DNA of 64,000 bases from WSZJ01 sp964590435 (lineage in GTDB: Bacteria; Planctomycetota; MHYJ01; WSZJ01), in assembly GCA_964590435.1 (NCBI GenBank), contig CAZPWT010000050.1, forward strand, positions 1 through 64,000, read 5' to 3'. How positions within the stretch are numbered: position 1 is the stretch's first letter; the number at the start of each line of letters is the position of its first letter. A program made the translations under genes and the position numbers. Below the pieces are notes generated by a model. That model was given only the letters and a program-made list of their open reading frames with translations, was not told where the DNA came from and made no database searches. Positions 58,895 to 64,000 of the stretch are shown here, piece by piece.

Positions 58895-59362
58895 CTATTT
58901 CAGCGAGTCGAAGTAGTCTTTGACCGCGCGGCGGTACTCCTCGGGGTAGGCCTCGTCATCCATGGCCTTCTCCATGTCCGCGCGGTATTTCAGCAGGACT
59001 TTCTCGAACGGGACGCTCGCGGTCCCCTCCTCGGGTTCGGCGAATCCGCCGTCGCCGATGACTTCACCGGGGTCGCCGGGGCCCGTGGGCACCTCGACCT
59101 GCTCGTCGTGGAATTCCGAGAGCTTTCCTTCGCGCTCCTTGCCGAACAGCTTCTTCTTGTGGCCGCCGCCCGGGCCCGGGCCGCCCTCGCCGTCCTCGAC
59201 CCACTGCTCGTCCGGCGTGCCGTCGCCGGCCTCGTCCCCCGGCGTCTTGCGGCCGGCGAGTTTGCCCTGCGCCTTCCCTGCCGCGCGCCCTGCCTTGCCG
59301 AGCGCCAGTTCTCCCTTCGATCCGAGGCCGCGAATCCAGCGGCCGAGCTCGCCGGAACCCTT
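58895..59362 (-). pseudogene. Continuation of the coiled-coil protein beyond an in-frame UGA
   Basis: After the UGA at 59363-59365 the same reading frame stays open for 155 codons. It encodes a Gly/Lys-rich linker and a conserved-looking acidic C-terminus (VPFEKVLLKYRADMEKAM, PEEYRRAVKDYFDSL) like the natural end of related large membrane proteins. There is no good new start or ribosome site after the UGA; the GTG at 59092 would give only 65 aa. The segment is therefore probably part of the upstream gene, cut off by a nonsense change, read-through or sequence error. Confidence 0.6.
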
Positions 59363-60724
59363 TCAGGATCCGCCGCCGCAGTCCTTCTCCATCTTCTTCA
59401 CCAGCTCTTCCAGCTCCTTCTCCGACATTCCCTTCAGCTTCTCGGCCAGTTTCTTCAGCTCATCGGGGTCCACTCCTTCGAGCTTCTCGATCAGCTTCTT
59501 TAGCGCCTCGTCGTCCATCGCCTCTGGGTTGCCTTCCTTCGCCATCTTCTCCGTCATCTTCGCCAGCCGCTCGAGCGCCTCCTGCACTTCCTTGTCGTTC
59601 AGGCCACTCTTCTTCAGCGCCGCTTCCAGCTTCTTCAGCAGCTCCGGATCCAGCTTCCCCGTCTTCGGCCCTTTCTTCGCCGCGGACGCCTGGTCCTTCT
59701 TCGCCTGCTCCGCGCCCTTCTTCGAGAGCCCGTTCCACCGCTCCCGCGCCTGCTTCATCGCCTCCTCGAACGCCTTCTTGTCGCCGCGCCGCGCCGCGTC
59801 CGCCGCTTTCTTCAGCGCGTCCGCCAGCTCCTTGTCCTTCGCCGCCACCTTCGCGGCGCGCTCCAGCAGGTCCGCGAGCTTCGCGTCGTCCTGCGGGTTC
59901 TTCCCGAGCTTCGCCGCCGCTTCCGCCGCGGCCTCCGCGCCCTTCCCCGTCGCCGTCGAATGCCCCAGCTCGTGCGAGCCCGCGTTCTCCCCCATCATCG
60001 CCAGCGCTTCCTTCCGCGCTGCCGCTTTCTCCTTCTCCTCGCGGATCTTCTCCCCGAGCTCCCCGATCCGCGCCAGCGCCTCCTTCCGGTCGATCTTCCC
60101 TTCCTTCCACTCCTCGCTGATCCGCTCCAGCTCCTTCCCCAGCTCCGCCAGATTCGCGTCCCCGTCCTCCGCCCCCGCCTGCCTCAATTCCTCCGCCGCC
60201 GCCGTCAGCTCCGGCGGCGCTTCGAGCCCCTTGAGGTCGTTGTTCACGACGACGGCCGGCAGCGGCCGCGCGGGGACAAAGAAGAGGATGGCGGCGATGG
60301 CGGCGGCCGCGACGAAGGACCACCTGGAGAGCCGCGGAACGTGCGTCGCGAAGATTTTCTTTTCGTCGGGAAGCGGCTTCGAGGCGGCGTCGCGCTCGAC
60401 GAGGGCGGCCCATTCGGTGCCGTCGATTTCGAGGGCGGTGGAGAAGCGGTCTTCGCCCCCGCAGGCGCGGTCGGCGGCGCGGGCGACGTCGGCGAGCGGG
60501 ATTTTGCGGGCGAGTCGGGCGGCGAAAGCGATGGCGGGGACGGCGGCGAACGCGCCGAGGGCGACCCACATCGGGTGGGGCCAGTGCCAGAGCTTGGCGC
60601 CGCCGACGTAGCCGGCGGCGATCGCGGCCCCCCCGAACGACCCGAGGACGGCGACGCGCACGGCGGCCTGCCGCCGGAGGCGTTTTTCCCAGGACACGAG
60701 CCGGTCGCGGAGGAGGGGGTTCAT
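59363..60724 (-). CDS. Coiled-coil membrane protein truncated by UGA (DUF4175-like)
   Basis: A 453-aa product. Two N-terminal helices (AAVRVAVLGSFGGAAIAAGY, MWVALGAFAAVPAIAFAARL), an intermediate globular part with a further helix (FVAAAAIAAILFFVPA), then about 300 residues of Lys/Glu/Ala coiled coil ending KKMEKDCGGGS. The plan resembles large DUF4175-type planctomycete proteins found beside DUF58/VWA genes. I start it at ATG 60724, not 60769. A perfect TATAAT at 60734-60739 lies nine bases upstream, so the longer start would precede the promoter. The frame continues after the UGA (see 58895-59362). Confidence 0.7.
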   Translation of the reverse strand: MNPLLRDRLVSWEKRLRRQAAVRVAVLGSFGGAAIAAGYVGGAKLWHWPHPMWVALGAFAAVPAIAFAARLARKIPLADVARAADRACGGEDRFSTALEIDGTEWAALVERDAASKPLPDEKKIFATHVPRLSRWSFVAAAAIAAILFFVPARPLPAVVVNNDLKGLEAPPELTAAAEELRQAGAEDGDANLAELGKELERISEEWKEGKIDRKEALARIGELGEKIREEKEKAAARKEALAMMGENAGSHELGHSTATGKGAEAAAEAAAKLGKNPQDDAKLADLLERAAKVAAKDKELADALKKAADAARRGDKKAFEEAMKQARERWNGLSKKGAEQAKKDQASAAKKGPKTGKLDPELLKKLEAALKKSGLNDKEVQEALERLAKMTEKMAKEGNPEAMDDEALKKLIEKLEGVDPDELKKLAEKLKGMSEKELEELVKKMEKDCGGGS

Positions 60725-60733
60725 CGGTTCACC

Positions 60734-60739
60734 ATTATA
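60734..60739 (-). promoter_or_regulatory. TATAAT -10 element next to start codon
   Basis: A perfect TATAAT on the minus strand, nine bases before ATG 60724. No good -35 element is visible. It predicts a leaderless or nearly leaderless transcript. Confidence 0.5.
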
Positions 60740-60822
60740 GGTGGGGCGCGGCCGGGTTCGTTTGGCCATTCTTTAGACGCAGGGGAACGGCCCGGGCTCA
60801 CGGAATTCCGCGAAAATTGGAA

Positions 60823-60851
60823 TTGAAGGGGTATCGCGTTTTGGGTACAAC
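60823..60851 (+). promoter_or_regulatory. tRNA-Glu promoter
   Basis: TTGAAG (60823-60828) and TACAAC (60846-60851) with a 17-base spacer, ending 22 bases before the mature tRNA. Confidence 0.6.
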
Positions 60852-60873
60852 GCCCCGCTCAGTCGTCGCACGA

Positions 60874-60946
60874 GCCCCCATCGTCTAGCGGCCTAGGATA
60901 CGAGATTCTCAGTCTTGGGACCGGGGTTCAAATCCCCGTGGGGGTA
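60874..60946 (+). tRNA. tRNA-Glu (anticodon CTC)
   Basis: Full cloverleaf: acceptor GCCCCCA/TGGGGGT (G1-U72 wobble), D arm TCTAGCGGCCTAGGA, anticodon stem CGAGA/TCTTG around loop TTCTCAG (anticodon CTC), T arm CGGGGTTCAAATCCCCG. CCA is not encoded. Confidence 0.95.
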
Positions 60947-60948
60947 TG

Positions 60949-60982
60949 AAAGGCGCGCCCAAACCAGGGCGCGCCTTTTTTT
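60949..60982. terminator. Intrinsic terminator after tRNA-Glu
   Basis: Perfect 10-bp stem (AGGCGCGCCC at 60951-60960, GGGCGCGCCT at 60967-60976), 6-base loop and seven Ts. It lies between the tRNA and the convergent large gene and may serve both strands. Confidence 0.92.
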
Positions 60983-60990
60983 GTGCCCGG

Positions 60991-63900
60991 TCACGGCGTC
61001 TTGAGCCCCCAGCGGTTCATGTACTCCACGAAATTCCCCAGGTCGTCGGCGATGGTCTCCGGCGTGACGGGCAGGCCGCCCTTGGGCGTGAGCGCCTTGA
61101 GCATCTCGCGGGCCTGCTCGACGGTCGCGCCCTTCTGGACCTTCCGGAAGATGTCGAGGCCGACGCGGAGCCGGGGCGGCAGGGCCTTCGTCGCGGACAG
61201 TCCCTTGGCCTGCAGGAACTGGGCGACCTGGCGGTCGTACTCCTTGATCATCTGCCGCATGCCCTCCTTGACCTTCTGGTTTCCGAGCGCGCGGTTCCCC
61301 GCCTGCGCGGCCTGATGGCCCGCTTCCATCCACTCGCGCCCCTTGTGGATGACCGTGTCGCGGATGTCGGTCGGCCGGTTCAGCCGGCCGGCGGCGCGCC
61401 CGGTGATGATGTTGTTGATCTCGTTGTTCCTCGCCGCCTGGTTCAGGTACTTCCCCGGGTTGTAGGCCTCGGGGTGCCACCGGCTGGTGACGACGTGGTC
61501 CATCTCGGACAGGCTGCGCCCCGTGATCGCCCGCAGGTTCTTCTCGTAGACCTTCTCGACCAGCTTGTGGTGGACGTCCGTCAGCGTCTTCCCTTTCTTC
61601 GTCACGAACTGGTACACGACATCCCGGTCCGCGCCGTACTTCAGCAGTTCGCCCGGCTTGACGTTCCGCAGCGTCTTCACGTTCCCGCTCACGTTCCTCG
61701 CCCGGATCACGATCTCCTCGACCTTCACTCCGTACCTCTCCGCCACCTTCTGGAGCTGCTTGCGGACATTGTCGTTCTTCATCAGCTCCGCGATCGTGCG
61801 CTTGTCCGTCAGCCGCCCCATCGCGCGGTGCGTCTTGTCGAGAGCCGCGCGGAACTGGTTGGAGTACTTCCCGGTGTTGAGCAGTCCCTGCGCCGTCTTG
61901 TTTCCCTGGAGGGCGCTGATGAGCCGCCGGTAGGCCGCCTTGTCCCCGGCCGCCCGGGCTTGTGCGATCCGGTGGAGGAGCGCCTCGGCCTGCTTCACGT
62001 CCCTCGCGGCCAGCGCCGCCGCTTCCCGTCCCGCGGGGGAGTTGAGGAAGCGCTGTTCTGCGGCCCAGACCTTCCCGAACAGTTTCTCGCCGGCCCTGAT
62101 GCGGGCGCCGGCGAAGGCCTCCGACATCGCGTTCACGGCGGCGCGCAGCCGTTCGGGGGTGACGCCCATCTTCGCGGCGAGGCGGCCGATGGTCTTTTCG
62201 CCGGCCCACATCGCCTTGTTGGCGATGCTGGCGGCGGCCTTTCGGAGAGTCGGGTTGCGGAAGAGCTGGATGGCCGGGCCGAGGAGCGAGAGGCTGTGGA
62301 GCACGACGTCGAGTTTCCCGAGCTTCTCGCCGGTGATGGACTCGCCGGTCCAGAGCGCGCGGGCGCTGATCGCGACGTTCAGGTACGGCACCATCGTCGC
62401 GAAGTCCTCGGTGATCTTCTGGTTCGCCTTGATGGTCTCGATCGCCGCTTCCGCCGCCTCCTTCGTCGCCTGGTCGAACTGGCCGAGGGCGTCGGCGCGG
62501 GCGCGCAGCCCTGCGGCGATCAGGGAGGGATCGTTCGAGTGGAGCAGGCGGAGCATGAACGAATCCGCGGCGGAAGCCATCCGGTCGCGCCACTCCTTGA
62601 GCGTCGCGGGGTCCTGCGAGTTCGGCTTGGTGAGGCCGAGCGACTGCAGGAACGACGGCAGTTCCTCGGGCGAATCCAGGCGGCCGCAGCGGTTCTGGAG
62701 GATTTTCCGGAACGCCTCGAGCTTCGACGTATCCACGCCTCGCGCCTTGAGGGCGGCGAGGCGGTCCTGGAACTCCTTTTCGAATCTAGCCGTGCCGGGC
62801 TTGGGGAGGTTGAGCTTCTTGAGCCAGTCGGGCATCTGGAAGCCGACGCCGACCTCCGGGCGGTTCGTGCAGTACCAGTCCGACTGGCGCTGCTGGACGC
62901 CGACGTAGCCGCCGCCGGATCCTTCTCCGCCGCCGGGGGGCGCGGAGTATCCGCCGGCTCCCGGGGCGCCGCCTTCCGGGCCGCCTTCGGCCGCCGGTTC
63001 CGGCATCTCGTCCCACGACTCCATGTCGGGCGGCTCGTAATCCGCATCCGGGGAGTCCGGCGGGTCCGCGAGCTCCGGGTCCTCCGCGGTGTCGGCGTCC
63101 GGGTCGTTCAGCCAGTCCTCCGCGGCCATCTCGTCGCTGTCCCCGTCGGGGCCGTCGAGCGCGGCCTCCTCGTCCTCGAGCCCGTCCAGCCCCGCCGGGT
63201 CCATCCCCTCGGGCGGATCGCCGCCGTACCGGCCGTCCTCGCCCGGGTCGTCGGGCACGTCGCGGTTCTCCGCGCTGTCCTCGGGCGAAGCGATCGGGCC
63301 CGCGTCGGGGTCATGACCTTCCTCCGGGGGCGGCTCCACGTCCGGGCCGCCGGCCGCCTCCGGGTCCGCCGCGACCGGGTTCTCCTCCCCGAACGGGTCT
63401 ACCGGGCCGAGCCCCGGCACGTCCAGCGGCGCTGCCGGCTCGGGCGGCCGCCCGCCCGCCTCGTCCTCTTCCGTCGCCTGGCGCCCGCAGTTGAAGCGAA
63501 GGGTTGCGGTGCCGCGGACGCCGCGCGCGTCGGTCGCGGCGGCTTCCAGCACCACGTTGCCGAACGTGAGGTCCACCTCGGCCTCGGCGCGCCCCTCCTT
63601 CAGGGCAGCCGGTCGCCAGGGCCCGCCGTTCACCCGCACCGCCGCGCGGCGCGCCTCGGGCCCGCACTTCAGCGCGACCTTCACGCGCCGCGCCTCGATC
63701 TTCGCGCCCTCCGCGGGCTCGAGGATCTCGACGGCCGTCGGGGTGCCCGCGATCGTGACCGTCACGGTCCGCTCGTCCGCATTCCCGCTCGTGTCGAGCG
63801 CACGGAACGTCAGGCGGTGGGCGCCGGGCTGGAGAAGCGCGCGGCCTGCGAAGCCGTCCGGGGTCCTGCTGAGCTTCGCCCACAGGCCCTGGTCGACGCG

Positions 63901-64000
63901 GACGTCCATGCGGGCCATGCCGGCGTCGTCCGTGGCCTTCGCGGTCAGCGCCACGACGGGTTCGTCGAGGCGCGCCCCGTCCGCCGGCGAGATTTCTCCC
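60991..64000 (-). CDS. Very large secreted protein, 5' end outside window
   Basis: The last 1003 codons of a larger gene; the frame is open to the right edge. In order: Ig-like or Big repeats (VALTAKATDDAG, HRLTFRALDTSGNADERTV), about 170 residues extremely rich in Asp/Glu/Pro/Gly, a Gly-rich stretch, and about 600 helical residues. A final domain carries SLSEMDHVVTSRWHPEAYNP and NNEINNIITGRAAGRLNRPT. This histidine-rich segment looks like an HNH-type nuclease or polymorphic-toxin tip, but I cannot assign it. No immunity gene is adjacent. The acidic and Ig-like parts suggest secretion or cell-surface location. Confidence 0.65.
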   Translation of the reverse strand, partial: GEISPADGARLDEPVVALTAKATDDAGMARMDVRVDQGLWAKLSRTPDGFAGRALLQPGAHRLTFRALDTSGNADERTVTVTIAGTPTAVEILEPAEGAKIEARRVKVALKCGPEARRAAVRVNGGPWRPAALKEGRAEAEVDLTFGNVVLEAAATDARGVRGTATLRFNCGRQATEEDEAGGRPPEPAAPLDVPGLGPVDPFGEENPVAADPEAAGGPDVEPPPEEGHDPDAGPIASPEDSAENRDVPDDPGEDGRYGGDPPEGMDPAGLDGLEDEEAALDGPDGDSDEMAAEDWLNDPDADTAEDPELADPPDSPDADYEPPDMESWDEMPEPAAEGGPEGGAPGAGGYSAPPGGGEGSGGGYVGVQQRQSDWYCTNRPEVGVGFQMPDWLKKLNLPKPGTARFEKEFQDRLAALKARGVDTSKLEAFRKILQNRCGRLDSPEELPSFLQSLGLTKPNSQDPATLKEWRDRMASAADSFMLRLLHSNDPSLIAAGLRARADALGQFDQATKEAAEAAIETIKANQKITEDFATMVPYLNVAISARALWTGESITGEKLGKLDVVLHSLSLLGPAIQLFRNPTLRKAAASIANKAMWAGEKTIGRLAAKMGVTPERLRAAVNAMSEAFAGARIRAGEKLFGKVWAAEQRFLNSPAGREAAALAARDVKQAEALLHRIAQARAAGDKAAYRRLISALQGNKTAQGLLNTGKYSNQFRAALDKTHRAMGRLTDKRTIAELMKNDNVRKQLQKVAERYGVKVEEIVIRARNVSGNVKTLRNVKPGELLKYGADRDVVYQFVTKKGKTLTDVHHKLVEKVYEKNLRAITGRSLSEMDHVVTSRWHPEAYNPGKYLNQAARNNEINNIITGRAAGRLNRPTDIRDTVIHKGREWMEAGHQAAQAGNRALGNQKVKEGMRQMIKEYDRQVAQFLQAKGLSATKALPPRLRVGLDIFRKVQKGATVEQAREMLKALTPKGGLPVTPETIADDLGNFVEYMNRWGLKTP

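Noticed and set aside
59363..59365. UGA as selenocysteine codon
   Set aside because: No convincing SECIS-like hairpin follows within the expected distance, and the site lies in a Gly/Ser linker where a catalytic residue is not expected.
1..64000. Alternative genetic code with sense UGA
   Set aside because: UGA is used as the stop in many GTGA and ATGA overlaps between well-supported genes, so it is a normal stop here.
1..64000. CRISPR array, insertion sequence or prophage
   Set aside because: No regularly spaced direct repeats, no transposase with DDE or HUH motifs and no phage structural genes were seen. The repeats found are short palindromes only.

Overview
The window is very GC-rich, gene-dense bacterial DNA. 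Genes overlap by 4 bases (ATGA or GTGA) in long runs, GTG and TTG starts are common, and UGA is plainly a normal stop. There is no rRNA or other taxonomic marker. Several features together suggest the PVC/Planctomycetota group or a related uncultivated high-GC lineage: a hydrazine-synthase-alpha-like cytochrome, many VWA/DUF58/Gld-type ABC clusters, HEAT-VWA proteins, four-helix-bundle cassettes and dispersed palindromic repeats. This assignment is an inference, not a proof.

Layout. 0-4.6 kb: an OprP-type porin with a structured leader and a strong terminator, then a polyphosphate operon (Ppx/GppA - CHAD - SixA) on the minus strand. 4.7-11.6 kb: an ABC-F ATPase, a VapBC module, a frameshifted thioredoxin-TPR gene, a CocE/S15 hydrolase, a DUF1697 gene and a PAS protein, with several dispersed repeats between or inside genes. 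11.6-17.4 kb: a TetR gene with a near-consensus promoter and two palindromic operators, heading a plus-strand run of small membrane proteins, a radical SAM protein and a DUF2157/GDYXXLXY pair. 17.4-22.6 kb: a second VapBC, an HNH protein, tRNA-Gln(CTG) followed by a perfect 33-bp hairpin, a GapN-like dehydrogenase and a secreted thioredoxin-TPR protein.

22.6-33.4 kb (minus strand) is the most striking region: one nine-gene operon with every junction overlapping. In transcription order it encodes a 974-aa propeller/cytochrome-peroxidase-like protein, the flavin transferase ApbE, a 1084-aa HzsA-like multiheme propeller, a membrane-anchored pentaheme cytochrome, RnfC, RnfG, two 127-aa membrane proteins where RnfE/RnfA are expected, and RnfD. 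No RnfB is present. I read it as a reduced, cytochrome-linked, flavinylated Rnf-like system moving electrons across the membrane between NAD(P)H/RnfC and periplasmic multiheme proteins. It has its own promoter and palindromic operator, and lies next to an OmpR-type two-component system.

33.6-60.8 kb: the two-component system, a lipoprotein and two large cell-envelope gene sets. The first contains a dual-VWA protein, three tandem double-length ABC-2/Gld permeases, one ATPase, a membrane-anchored GATase-like protein and a BatA-like VWA protein. The second contains a HEAT-VWA protein, a glycosyltransferase-like protein, DUF58, one permease, one ATPase, another GATase-like protein and a coiled-coil protein broken by an in-frame UGA. 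A four-helix-bundle gene with its own AT-rich promoter sits between them, flanked by inverted repeats. 60.9-64 kb: tRNA-Glu(CTC), a terminator, and the 3' part of a very large secreted protein with a possible nuclease/toxin-like C-terminus that runs off the window.
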